This document shows, piece after piece, positions 53,058 through 60,676 of a stretch of DNA of 64,000 nucleotides (the first letter of the stretch is position 1; every line of letters begins with the position of its first letter). Below the pieces are notes generated by a model, which saw only the letters and a program-made list of their open reading frames with translations, had not been told where the DNA came from and did no database searches. Both the position numbers and the translations under genes were made by a program. Where the stretch lies: the NCBI GenBank assembly GCA_018623195.1, contig JAAZVY010000003.1:1-64000 (forward strand). The letters run 5' to 3'. Origin of the DNA: Flavobacteriaceae bacterium. GTDB taxonomy: Bacteria > Bacteroidota > Bacteroidia > Flavobacteriales > Flavobacteriaceae.

Positions 53058-54140
53058 TTAACGCTTTGCTCTCGATAACAATAAGGTAGCAAGTGACCCG
53101 AAAAATAAAACCGGAAGAGAAACGGCCCAAAATGGTGAGAAACCGGCCTGTTCGGCTAATGTTGCGAACACCTTATCAAAGAATACATATACAAAGGCAA
53201 TAGCTATACCAAAGGCGAGGTTAAGGCCTAAACCTCCCCTTCTCTTTACCGATGAAACAGCCACTGCAATAAGTGTCAAAATATAGGCGGAGATGGGTAT
53301 CGCCCATCGTTTATATTTCTCTAAGATATAGGTGTTTACCGTTGGGCTACCCCTTCTTTTCTGATCTCGAATAAATTGATTGAGTTCGAAAAGGTTTTTA
53401 GTCTCTGCGATATAAGAAACGGGCATTAAATCATCAATGGTAAATTGAAACACCGTGTCTAATCGACTCTTTTGATAGATAACCTCTTTCTGATCTTCAA
53501 ATATTCGTTTTTTATAGGAGGTTAATCGATAAGTAGAGTCTGCCGCCATAAACCGGATGTTTGCAGAAGACATTTTGTATTTTAATTGACCTATCGAATC
53601 AAATTCTTCGAGGGTGAAATTGTATCCGATCAGTCGCTTAGGATCGAAGTAACTCACGTAAACAAACTGATTATCATCAACCTGATTAAAGATGTTTCGA
53701 GTGTTTCGATCTTCTTTGTTGTTGTGAAAATAACGACTCTCGAATCGGTGGTAACCTGCACTTGCTTCGGGAACAAAGAAATTTCCCATGGCAAAAATTA
53801 GTATAGCAACGAAGGTGGCCCCTATAAAATAAGGTCTGAGAAAGCGACGGTATGATACTCCGGAACTGAGGATAGCAACAACCTCTGTACGAGCAGTCAA
53901 TCGTGAGGTAAAAAAGATAATCGCCAAGAACAATAAAATAGGCATCAACATATTACCCAGCACCAAAGTGAAGTTGAGGTAGTAATCAATAACCTCATCC
54001 ATAGGTACCTGATTATCAATGATCTTATTAATCTTCTCGGCTAACGAAGCTAAAATCCCAATAGGTATAAAGAGAAAGAGTATACCAAAAAAGGTAAGTA
54101 GGTATTGTTTTAATATGTAGCGATCGAGTAAGGTCAGCAT
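53058..54140 (-). CDS. LptF/LptG family permease
   Basis: Inner-membrane component of the LPS export ABC transporter, which moves LPS to the outer membrane with LptB and LptC. The 360 residues contain two N-terminal helices beginning LDRYILKQYLLTFFGILFLF, a periplasmic jellyroll-like domain (about 120-270) and three to four C-terminal helices. TSRLTARTEVVAILSSGVSYRRFLRPY, split here by composition, is the coupling-loop pattern of YjgP/YjgQ proteins. Whether it is F or G is not clear. It follows tgt by 1 base. Confidence 0.9.
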   Translation of the reverse strand: MLTLLDRYILKQYLLTFFGILFLFIPIGILASLAEKINKIIDNQVPMDEVIDYYLNFTLVLGNMLMPILLFLAIIFFTSRLTARTEVVAILSSGVSYRRFLRPYFIGATFVAILIFAMGNFFVPEASAGYHRFESRYFHNNKEDRNTRNIFNQVDDNQFVYVSYFDPKRLIGYNFTLEEFDSIGQLKYKMSSANIRFMAADSTYRLTSYKKRIFEDQKEVIYQKSRLDTVFQFTIDDLMPVSYIAETKNLFELNQFIRDQKRRGSPTVNTYILEKYKRWAIPISAYILTLIAVAVSSVKRRGGLGLNLAFGIAIAFVYVFFDKVFATLAEQAGFSPFWAVSLPVLFFGSLATLLLSRAKR

Positions 54141-54141
54141 C

Positions 54142-55266
54142 TTACAGTCGTTTACTCATTTTCTCAACCATCACTTCTTTCCAGTCGTAGAAATCTCCTG
54201 CAATAATATGTGCCCTTGCCTCACGCATCAGCCATAGATAAAAACTAAGATTATGAAGGGTAGCAATTTGCTTTCCTAAAAATTCATTCGAAGCGAACAA
54301 ATGACGTAAATAGGCTTTACTGTAAGTGGTGTCTACATAAGAAAGCCCCTCAGAATCGATGGGTGAAAAATCATCCTCCCATTTTTTATTTTTAATATTT
54401 ATGGTTCCCTCAGAGGTAAACAGCATTCCATTTCTCGCATTACGGGTGGGCATCACACAATCAAACATATCGATACCTAGGGCAATATTCTCTAATAAGT
54501 TAATCGGAGTACCAACTCCCATTAGATAACGAGGCTTGTCTTCAGGTAGTATTTGACATACTACATCGGTCATTGCATACATGTCCTCTGCTGGCTCACC
54601 TACAGAAAGACCTCCGATCGCATTACCTACAGCACCGACAGAGGCAATGTACTCCGCTGATTTTTCTCGAAGCTTAGGGTAAACCGAGCCTTGTACAATA
54701 GGAAAAAAAGCTTGAGAATAACCGTATTTATAGGGCAATTTATCAAGTGCCTCAATGCATCGATCAAGCCATCGATGCGTCATGTGCATTGATCTTGCAG
54801 CATAATTATACTCACATGGATATGGTGTACACTCATCAAATGCCATGATAATATCCGCTCCAATAGTTCGCTGAATTTCCATGACATTTTCAGGGGTAAA
54901 GAAGTGCTTTGATCCATCTATGTGCGACTTAAAATGAACCCCTTCTTCTTTGATTTTACGATTCGCAGCAAGCGAATACACCTGGTATCCTCCACTATCG
55001 GTGAGCATGGCACGATCCCATCCAATAAACTTATGTAGGCCTCCAGCCTTTTCAATGATATCGGTACCTGGACGCAGGTATAAATGATAGGTATTCCCAA
55101 GAATGATATCCGCATTGGTATCTTCTTTGAGTTCGTGTTGATGAACCCCTTTAACCGTACCAAGAGTACCTACGGGCATAAAAATGGGGGTTTGCACCTC
55201 GCCGTGATCGGTTACAAATGTAGCCGCCCGGGCCTTTCCACATTTTGATTGTATCGTAAAATCCAA
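54142..55266 (-). CDS. tgt: Queuine tRNA-ribosyltransferase
   Basis: Exchanges guanine 34 for a queuine precursor in tRNAs with GUN anticodons. The TTG start gives MDFTIQSKCGKARAATFVTD; no ATG is available. TDHGEVQTPIFMPVG, MLTDSGGYQVYSLA, SVGEPAEDMY and DCVMPTRNARNGMLFT are intact and include both catalytic aspartates. The structural zinc site of classical Tgt (CxCxxC and a later His) is missing: that position reads IDSEGLSYVDTTYSKAYLRH. At 374 residues the length is normal. It is divergent from the transketolase gene. Confidence 0.94.
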   Translation of the reverse strand: MDFTIQSKCGKARAATFVTDHGEVQTPIFMPVGTLGTVKGVHQHELKEDTNADIILGNTYHLYLRPGTDIIEKAGGLHKFIGWDRAMLTDSGGYQVYSLAANRKIKEEGVHFKSHIDGSKHFFTPENVMEIQRTIGADIIMAFDECTPYPCEYNYAARSMHMTHRWLDRCIEALDKLPYKYGYSQAFFPIVQGSVYPKLREKSAEYIASVGAVGNAIGGLSVGEPAEDMYAMTDVVCQILPEDKPRYLMGVGTPINLLENIALGIDMFDCVMPTRNARNGMLFTSEGTINIKNKKWEDDFSPIDSEGLSYVDTTYSKAYLRHLFASNEFLGKQIATLHNLSFYLWLMREARAHIIAGDFYDWKEVMVEKMSKRL

Positions 55267-55296
55267 ACTAAGCTATTAAAACGTAAAGATAATGGT

Positions 55297-55304
55297 TACT
55301 TTTG
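55297..55304 (+). promoter_or_regulatory. Predicted -7 element for the transketolase operon
   Basis: TACTTTTG matches TAnnTTTG, and its G is 19 bases before the ATG at 55323. A TTG start at 55302 would lie within this element, so the ATG is preferred. Confidence 0.6.
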
Positions 55305-55322
55305 ACCGCAAATGTACTACTG

Positions 55323-56165
55323 ATGAATCTAACTCACCTCAACGATTTTACGACTCAAGTAAGAAGAGATATCGTTCGCATGGTACACCAAGTAAATTCG
55401 GGACACCCTGGAGGATCACTTGGATGTACAGAATTTCTAGTTGCACTCTATCAAGAGATCATGGAGCGCAAAGAAGAATTCGATATGGACGGTATTGGAG
55501 AAGATCTATTTTTCCTCTCTAATGGTCACATCTCTCCCCTATTTTATAGTGTTCTTGCTCGCAGCGGATATTTCCCTGTTTCAGAGCTAGTAACCTTTCG
55601 TAAAATCGATTCGAGATTACAGGGGCACCCTACAACACATGAAGGTCTTCCTGGGGTTAGAGTAGCTTCAGGTTCACTAGGCCAAGGACTATCTGTGGCA
55701 GTTGGAGCGGCTGAAGCCAAAAAACTCAATAAGGACAACCATTTAATTTACAGTCTTCATGGAGACGGTGAACTTCAAGAAGGTCAAAACTGGGAGGCTA
55801 TCATGTACGCTTCAGCAAAAAACATCGATAATTTAATCGCAACTGTAGATTACAACGGACAACAAATTGACGGTAGCACCGATCAAGTATTATCTCTAGG
55901 TAATCTCAAGGCTAAATTTGAAGCTTTCGATTGGACCGTAGTAAGTATCGAAAAAGGAAATGACCTTAAGTCTATTATTGAAGGTCTTGAAAAAGCTAAA
56001 TCATTAACCGGCAAAGGAAAACCGGTTGCAGTTTTACTTCATACTGTGATGGGTAATGGTGTAGACTTTATGATGCACACGCACGCATGGCACGGTAAAG
56101 CTCCTAATGATGAGCAACTACAGTCAGCACTCGAACAAAACCCTGAAACTTTAGGCGACTATTAA
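55323..56165 (+). CDS. Transketolase, N-terminal (thiamine-binding) subunit
   Basis: First half of a two-subunit transketolase of the pentose phosphate pathway. The 280-residue product holds the thiamine diphosphate motif: VRMVHQVNSGHPGGSLGCTE, LQGHPTTHEGLPGVRVASGS, and HGDGELQEGQNWEA with the metal-binding Asp, Asn pair further on as VDYNGQQIDG. This part corresponds to residues 1 to about 300 of full-length transketolases. The partner gene follows 13 bases later. The start is ATG at 55323. Confidence 0.93.
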   Translation: MNLTHLNDFTTQVRRDIVRMVHQVNSGHPGGSLGCTEFLVALYQEIMERKEEFDMDGIGEDLFFLSNGHISPLFYSVLARSGYFPVSELVTFRKIDSRLQGHPTTHEGLPGVRVASGSLGQGLSVAVGAAEAKKLNKDNHLIYSLHGDGELQEGQNWEAIMYASAKNIDNLIATVDYNGQQIDGSTDQVLSLGNLKAKFEAFDWTVVSIEKGNDLKSIIEGLEKAKSLTGKGKPVAVLLHTVMGNGVDFMMHTHAWHGKAPNDEQLQSALEQNPETLGDY

Positions 56166-56178
56166 AAGACAATCCCCC

Positions 56179-57129
56179 ATGAATTATATTAATCAAGGAT
56201 CAAAAGATACAAGAAGTGGTTATGGAGATGCCATGACCGAACTAGGAAGAAGTAACCCTAATGTAGTCGCTCTTTGCGCTGACCTAGTAGGTTCTTTGAA
56301 AATCCAACCCTTTATTGATGAGAATCCCGAAAGATTCTTTCAGGTAGGGATTGCTGAGGCCAACATGATGGGTATCGCAGCTGGTCTAACGATAGGGGGC
56401 AAAATTCCATTTACAGGGACCTTTGCCAACTTCTCAACGGGTAGGGTTTATGATCAAATCAGACAGTCAATCGCTTACTCAGGTAAAAATGTAAAAATTT
56501 GCGCATCACATGCGGGTATTACATTGGGAGAAGACGGTGCTACTCATCAGATTCTAGAGGATATCGGAATGATGAAAATGCTACCACATATGGTAGTAAT
56601 TAACCCTTGCGATTACAATCAAACCAAAGCCGCTACTCTTGCAATTGCTGATTACGACGGCCCAGTATATTTAAGATTCGGACGCCCTGTCGTTCCAAAT
56701 TTTACCGAAGCGGGTGGAACCTTTGAAATCGGAAAAGCTCTTTTATTAGAAGAAGGAACCGACGTAACCCTTGTAGCTACGGGTCACCTAGTATGGGAGG
56801 CATTACTTGCAGCAGACGAGCTTGCTAATAAAGGAATCTCAGCCGAAGTAATCAATATTCATACGATTAAGCCCCTCGACGAGGAAGCTATTTTAAAATC
56901 GGTAGCCAAAACAGGTTGTTTGGTAAGTTGTGAAGAGCATAATTACCTGGGAGGTCTCGGAGAGAGTATCTCAAGAGTACTTGTTGAAAATCACCCTGTA
57001 CCTCAAGAATTTGTGGCTACCAAGGATACTTTCGGAGAAAGTGGAACTCCTGCCCAACTAATGAAAAAGTACGGGCTTGATTCAACTGCAATCGTTGCAG
57101 CAGCCGAAAAAGTACTTCAAAGAAAATAA
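56179..57129 (+). CDS. Transketolase, C-terminal (pyrimidine-binding) subunit
   Basis: Second half of the split transketolase, 316 residues. It contains the pyrimidine-binding domain with FFQVGIAEANMMGIAAGLTI, whose glutamate activates thiamine diphosphate, and SHAGITLGEDGATHQILEDI, followed by the C-terminal transketolase domain with HTIKPLDEEAILKSV and EEHNYLGGLGESI. The two proteins should form a heterotetramer. Split transketolases are normal in many Bacteroidota and archaea, so this is not a broken gene. Confidence 0.93.
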   Translation: MNYINQGSKDTRSGYGDAMTELGRSNPNVVALCADLVGSLKIQPFIDENPERFFQVGIAEANMMGIAAGLTIGGKIPFTGTFANFSTGRVYDQIRQSIAYSGKNVKICASHAGITLGEDGATHQILEDIGMMKMLPHMVVINPCDYNQTKAATLAIADYDGPVYLRFGRPVVPNFTEAGGTFEIGKALLLEEGTDVTLVATGHLVWEALLAADELANKGISAEVINIHTIKPLDEEAILKSVAKTGCLVSCEEHNYLGGLGESISRVLVENHPVPQEFVATKDTFGESGTPAQLMKKYGLDSTAIVAAAEKVLQRK

Positions 57130-57138
57130 AATACGATC

Positions 57139-57723
57139 ATGAAGAAAATCCTTTTAACTGCACTACTCGCATTCAGTATCACACTAAGTTTCGCTCAAGA
57201 AAAGAATTCTTGGGGAATCAAAGGTGGATTAAATTACAATTCGAACGGAGACTTGCTGAATGAAGCTAGCGGAATCAAAGAAAATCCTAAATCTAATACC
57301 GGATATCACTTTGGTTTTTACAAAAAGGTACAGGTTTTAGGTTTCTTCCTACGTCCTGAACTCGTATACACAGAAACTTCGGCTGATTATAATGGTCAAG
57401 AATTAAATCTATCTAAAATCGATCTTCCCTTTAACCTAGGCTCCGGTTTTATTGGTCCTACTTATATTTTTGCAGGCCCAAGTTTTCAGTATATTCTCAA
57501 CGGAGAATTTGACAGTATTGATGCTCAAAGCGGGCTCAAGGATATTACTCTAGGGGCCAATTTTGGTATTGGATTGAAACTTAATAAGCTAGCCCTTGAT
57601 CTACGTTATGAGAGGGGTTTAAACGAGAAAGAGACTCGTTTTGTGGCTCAAAATGTTTCTGACGGTGTTAATATTGATTTAAGACCTAGTCAGTTAATTC
57701 TAAGTCTGTTTATCGAATTATAG
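57139..57723 (+). CDS. Outer-membrane beta-barrel protein (porin family)
   Basis: A 194-residue exported protein with a signal peptide ending in LSFAQ (about residue 19). The mature part begins KNSWGIKGGLNYNSNGDL and alternates amphipathic strands, ending in the aromatic strand SQLILSLFIEL that suits barrel assembly. It fits the PorT/OMP_b-brl family typical of Bacteroidota. Its start is 9 bases after the transketolase stop, so it may ride on that transcript without functional linkage. Cargo unknown. Confidence 0.82.
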   Translation: MKKILLTALLAFSITLSFAQEKNSWGIKGGLNYNSNGDLLNEASGIKENPKSNTGYHFGFYKKVQVLGFFLRPELVYTETSADYNGQELNLSKIDLPFNLGSGFIGPTYIFAGPSFQYILNGEFDSIDAQSGLKDITLGANFGIGLKLNKLALDLRYERGLNEKETRFVAQNVSDGVNIDLRPSQLILSLFIEL

Positions 57724-57724
57724 A

Positions 57725-58666
57725 CTAATCGTCACAGTCATCTCCATCGCCATCATTGTCGGCATCGTAATAACTCGAAGAATCGTGAGGATCTAATCCG
57801 AGGCTAATTTCACACTTAGTAGGTGTGCCATCACCATCGTCATCAGCGTCTAAGAAGTCATTCGCCACAGGAAGTCTGTTCTCGTTTTCGTAATCCTCAT
57901 CGGTATTGTCATCATAGAGATAGCCGTTACCATTGCGATCTTCAAGTATAGATAAAATTCCGTCTCCATCGTGATCGGTAGCTAGCGCTTCGATTAGCGT
58001 AATCTCGAAGAATATCGGTCCATACTGAGGAATGTCGGCAGTAATAGTATTGTATGAGGCCATTGCTGACGGAAAGAAAATAAATCCATGACCAGGATTA
58101 ATCGCCGTAAAAGTTCCGTCTAAATTCTCCTGTACGCCTTCAGAAGCTTTAAAAAAGGGAACCCCTTCAGCAAATCCTCTAAATCCTTGAAAAGGAGCCT
58201 GAATGGTAGCTAAATCAAACCAAGAGCCTCCTTGTTTTACCTCATCGAAAATACTGAGGTCTAAGTTTCGGCCTGTATACTGAACGTATACTGAATCAGC
58301 AACACTCGGCTGATTACCTACACCCGGATTCTCCACAAAATAATAGAGATTATGAGGAACTCCATTTTCGATTTCGTCAGTAGTATAGTCGGCCTCATCT
58401 AAATCAAATTCTGATGGGCGAATGTTAATCGAGGTCGTGCCTAAACGACTATCATCCCATAGGGAAATATCTCCATCTGCTACTTCTGAAATTGAACCTT
58501 CTCTGTAAGTGTGTCCTTTCAAGAAATTAACTAATTCTTCATCATTTACGGCTCTTATAGAATCGAGCTTTGCCGGAGGTACAGAGACCACTCCAGATAA
58601 AGGATTATCCTTTTTACAGGACACTAAAAATGCAATTACAGATAATAAGAGTAGTTTACGAAGCAT
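57725..58666 (-). CDS. FKBP-type peptidyl-prolyl isomerase lipoprotein with Asp-rich calcium-type repeats
   Basis: A 313-residue lipoprotein (lipobox LVSCKKD, Cys17) starting at 58666; the frame extends 22 codons upstream but without a signal. The middle is an FKBP-like domain with SVYVQYTGRNLD near residue 120 and GPIFFEITLIEA near 230. After it come repeats of the DxDxDGD type (DHDGDGILSILEDRNGNGYL, DADDDGDGTPTKCE, DADNDGDGDDCDD) resembling thrombospondin type 3 or EF-hand-like calcium loops. It probably acts at the cell surface or periplasm. Confidence 0.83.
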   Translation of the reverse strand: MLRKLLLLSVIAFLVSCKKDNPLSGVVSVPPAKLDSIRAVNDEELVNFLKGHTYREGSISEVADGDISLWDDSRLGTTSINIRPSEFDLDEADYTTDEIENGVPHNLYYFVENPGVGNQPSVADSVYVQYTGRNLDLSIFDEVKQGGSWFDLATIQAPFQGFRGFAEGVPFFKASEGVQENLDGTFTAINPGHGFIFFPSAMASYNTITADIPQYGPIFFEITLIEALATDHDGDGILSILEDRNGNGYLYDDNTDEDYENENRLPVANDFLDADDDGDGTPTKCEISLGLDPHDSSSYYDADNDGDGDDCDD

Positions 58667-58707
58667 CGAACCTTGAATAATTAAGGCGGCAAGATACAAT
58701 TTTCCCC

Positions 58708-58715
58708 TATTTTTG
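58708..58715 (+). promoter_or_regulatory. Predicted -7 element for the S4-domain gene
   Basis: TATTTTTG matches TAnnTTTG and ends 28 bases before the GTG start at 58744; it lies in the gap divergent from the FKBP gene. Confidence 0.55.
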
Positions 58716-58743
58716 TTAGTGAGACTTAACACCTTTTAACACA

Positions 58744-59115
58744 GTGCGAATTGATAAATATTTATGGGCTACTCGTTACTTCAAGACTCGTTCTATGGGG
58801 AGTAATGCCTGTAAGAATGGCAAGATTCACATTAATGATCAAATTGCTAAACCTTCAAAGGAAGTTTATCCCGGTGACCGTATTCGTGTTAGAATCGATC
58901 AAATCAATTACGAAATAGAGGTCCTCGACCTGCCTAAAAGCCGAGTTGGAGCAAAATTGGTCGATCAATACCGAAAAGACCATACCCCAAAAGAAGCCTT
59001 TGAACACAGAGAATTCGCAAAACTTTCTCAAGAATATTATAGACAAAAAGGAGAAGGGCGACCGACCAAAAAAGATCGACGTTCTCTTGAAGCATATACC
59101 TCAGAACCCGAATGA
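58744..59115 (+). CDS. S4-domain RNA-binding protein (Hsp15/HslR-like)
   Basis: A 123-residue protein whose GTG start gives MRIDKYLWATRYFKTRSMGS, the S4 domain beginning of HslR, which binds stalled 50S subunits carrying peptidyl-tRNA in E. coli. The domain covers about 1-65 and the rest is charged, ending in QEYYRQKGEGRPTKKDRR. It overlaps the phosphoribosyltransferase gene by 4 bases (ATGA), a pairing I would expect to be functional or at least co-expressed. The heat-shock role is by family analogy only. Confidence 0.88.
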   Translation: MRIDKYLWATRYFKTRSMGSNACKNGKIHINDQIAKPSKEVYPGDRIRVRIDQINYEIEVLDLPKSRVGAKLVDQYRKDHTPKEAFEHREFAKLSQEYYRQKGEGRPTKKDRRSLEAYTSEPE

Positions 59116-59609
59116 AAGAACTTATCCTAGATCATCAAAAGATTGCGCACACTATACGTCGAATCGCTTTTCAAATTCTCGAAACTTACTCCGATGAGTC
59201 TGAAATTATCATTGCAGGTATTCAAGGTTCAGGTAGCTTGCTGGCAGAAAAAATTGCCATTGAACTAAAAAAAATCGATGAGTTAGAAATTAAAGTGGTG
59301 AACGTTTCATTAGACAAACATCAACCAGAAAATCAGTCACCTGAATTAGATATCGATGCTACACACCTGAAGGACAAAGCAGTTGTTCTTGTTGATGATG
59401 TACTGAATTCGGGAGCTACGTTAATGCATGGATGTCTTCCCTTTCTACATGCCGGTGTTAAAAAATTAAAGACCGCTGTTCTCGTTAATCGAAATCATAA
59501 AAAATTTCCGATCAAAGCGGACTTTAAAGGCCTTTCACTATCCACATCATCCTACGAGCACATAGAAGTGGTTTTCGAAGAAAATAACGACCGAGCTTAC
59601 TTAAAGTAA
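59112..59609 (+). CDS. Phosphoribosyltransferase-fold protein, PyrR-like
   Basis: A 165-residue type I phosphoribosyltransferase. The PRPP loop VVLVDDVLNSGATLMHG is intact near residue 90, and VLVNRNHKKFPIKADFKG near the end matches PyrR-like proteins, but the base-contacting segment differs from the true PyrR encoded at 23223. It is encoded with an S4 RNA-binding protein and converges on aroK, an arrangement familiar in flavobacteria. The substrate, if any, is unknown. An RNA-binding regulatory role is possible. Confidence 0.85.
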   Translation: MKELILDHQKIAHTIRRIAFQILETYSDESEIIIAGIQGSGSLLAEKIAIELKKIDELEIKVVNVSLDKHQPENQSPELDIDATHLKDKAVVLVDDVLNSGATLMHGCLPFLHAGVKKLKTAVLVNRNHKKFPIKADFKGLSLSTSSYEHIEVVFEENNDRAYLK

Positions 59610-60116
59610 TTCTACGATTTCTTTGACGATCGTTTCAACTGATTTTTGATCGATATCAACCACATGATCAGCCTGTAGATAAAAGTTCGAGCGCTCAAAT
59701 AGATGCTTACCTATAAACTCAAGTAAATTCTCATCCCCGATCGATTGTATCAACGGGCGAGTGTCTTTTTCTGATAATAACCTTTCGGCAAGGGTTTTAA
59801 TCGAGGCTTGTAAATAAAAAACTTTTGCGTTCAATGCCGACTTCATGAGCTGTAAATTATTTCCATAGCAAGGTGTACCCCCACCCGTCGAAAGAATCAT
59901 TTGATCATTTTCAGCAAGTATATTATTCAACACTTCATTTTCTAAACGTCTGAATTTCAACTCTCCAGAGGCTTCAAAAAAATCACTGATTGTCATACCC
60001 ATTTGTTTCTCAATAGCATGATCTAAATCAACAAAGGATAGGTTTAATTCATTAGCTAATGCCTTACCTATGGTCGACTTTCCAGATCCCATATAGCCGA
60101 GAAGAATAATTTTCAT
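59601..60116 (-). CDS. aroK: Shikimate kinase
   Basis: Phosphorylates shikimate at the 3-hydroxyl in aromatic amino acid synthesis. The P-loop is GYMGSGKSTIGKAL near residue 7, shikimate contacts include FVDLDHAIEKQ and ELKFRRLENEV, and ILSTGGGTPCY is the second shikimate motif. The lid has KDTRPLI. At 171 residues it is standard. Its promoter lies between it and the divergent tRNA-Lys, and its 3' end overlaps the phosphoribosyltransferase gene by 9 bases. Confidence 0.95.
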   Translation of the reverse strand: MKIILLGYMGSGKSTIGKALANELNLSFVDLDHAIEKQMGMTISDFFEASGELKFRRLENEVLNNILAENDQMILSTGGGTPCYGNNLQLMKSALNAKVFYLQASIKTLAERLLSEKDTRPLIQSIGDENLLEFIGKHLFERSNFYLQADHVVDIDQKSVETIVKEIVELL

Positions 60117-60125
60117 ATTTGCCTA

Positions 60126-60155
60126 TTGAATTTTCAAATATAGCCCTTATATTTG
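60126..60155 (+). promoter_or_regulatory. Predicted tRNA-Lys promoter
   Basis: TTG at 60126-60128 and TATATTTG at 60148-60155 are separated by exactly 19 bases. Its G is 13 bases before the tRNA 5' end, as expected for a stable RNA with a short 5' leader. Confidence 0.7.
60135..60142 (-). promoter_or_regulatory. Predicted -7 element for aroK
   Basis: The minus strand reads TATATTTG, an exact TAnnTTTG, 18 bases before the aroK ATG. It lies between the two boxes of the opposing tRNA-Lys promoter, so the two promoters share the same DNA. Confidence 0.6.
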
Positions 60156-60167
60156 CACCCGCATTTA

Positions 60168-60240
60168 GACCTGGTAGCTCAGCTGGTAGAGCAATACACT
60201 TTTAATGTATGGGTCCTGGGTTCGAGCCCCAGCCAGGTCA
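60168..60240 (+). tRNA. tRNA-Lys (anticodon TTT)
   Basis: A 73-base cloverleaf. The acceptor arm pairs GACCTGG with CCAGGTC, the D arm is GCTC/GAGC, and the anticodon arm ATACA/TGTAT closes the loop CTTTTAA, giving anticodon TTT. The T arm is CTGGG/CCCAG with TTCGAGC. CCA is not encoded. Confidence 0.97.
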
Positions 60241-60241
60241 C

Positions 60242-60274
60242 AAAAGTTAAGGCAACCTTGTCTTAACTTTTTTT
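60242..60274 (+). terminator. Terminator after tRNA-Lys
   Basis: A 12-bp stem (AAAAGTTAAGGC at 60242-60253 with 60260-60271, one G-U pair) surrounds a 6-base loop and runs into seven Ts. It lies 2 bases after the tRNA and would end its precursor before tRNA-Leu. Confidence 0.85.
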
Positions 60275-60310
60275 GTTTACCAGAGACTGTAACGTTTAGT
60301 TTCAGTTTAT

Positions 60311-60393
60311 GCTCACGTGGTGGAATTGGTAGACACGCCATCTTGAGGGGGTGGTGTCCTATGGACGTGCTGGTTCGACTCCAGTCGTGAGCA
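60311..60393 (+). tRNA. tRNA-Leu (anticodon GAG)
   Basis: An 83-base tRNA with a long variable arm, typical of leucine. Acceptor GCTCACG pairs with CGTGAGC, the anticodon arm CCATC/GGTGG holds the loop TTGAGGG, giving GAG, and the T arm CTGG/CCAG contains TTCGACT. CCA is not encoded. A weak TAGTTTC-like element precedes it; no clear consensus promoter is visible between the two tRNAs. Confidence 0.96.
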
Positions 60394-60650
60394 CTTAAAA
60401 ATCAAAAAAAGCATTGCCTTACAGCAGTGCTTTTTTATTTGAACAGAGTTCGCCCAGACCAAGTTTTCAAGAGAGTTATTTGAAAACAAATAGACGCATA
60501 CTAGCGCGTTCTTTTTTGATGAAGCCTACGGCAAGACTTAAACTTCAGAAGGTGAATCAATGCTATCAATACTTCGCTTCTAAAATTCAACAAAAAGAAA
60601 GAATTCAAGCATTTTGTTAAACGATATATAAATCGAAGGCTCATTTTACC
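60394..60650 (+). other. Noncoding stretch between tRNA-Leu and the carotenoid operon
   Basis: About 257 bases holding the tRNA-Leu terminator at its left end and otherwise nothing I can support. One open frame of 68 codons crosses it, but it starts with TTG inside the terminator hairpin and has no family resemblance. The promoter of the merR-type gene begins at 60651. Confidence 0.6.
60405..60436 (+). terminator. Terminator after tRNA-Leu
   Basis: AGCATTGC (60410-60417) pairs with GCAGTGCT (60424-60431, one G-U), flanked by an A run on the left and six Ts (60431-60436) on the right. It ends tRNA-Leu transcription and, by symmetry, could work in both directions. Confidence 0.8.
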
Positions 60651-60658
60651 TATTTTTG
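60651..60658 (+). promoter_or_regulatory. Predicted -7 element for the carotenoid operon
   Basis: TATTTTTG matches TAnnTTTG and ends 19 bases before the regulator ATG at 60677. No operator dyad is obvious within the element; the wider region 60560-60650 is where a MerR-type self-binding site would be sought. Confidence 0.55.
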
Positions 60659-60676
60659 TTTAAGATTTTAGATAGA

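Noticed and set aside
60205..60390. 61-codon frame across both tRNA genes
   Set aside because: It is made of tRNA and terminator sequence and has no protein similarity.
60414..60620. 68-codon frame before the carotenoid operon
   Set aside because: It starts with TTG inside a terminator hairpin, has no promoter of its own and no recognisable family.
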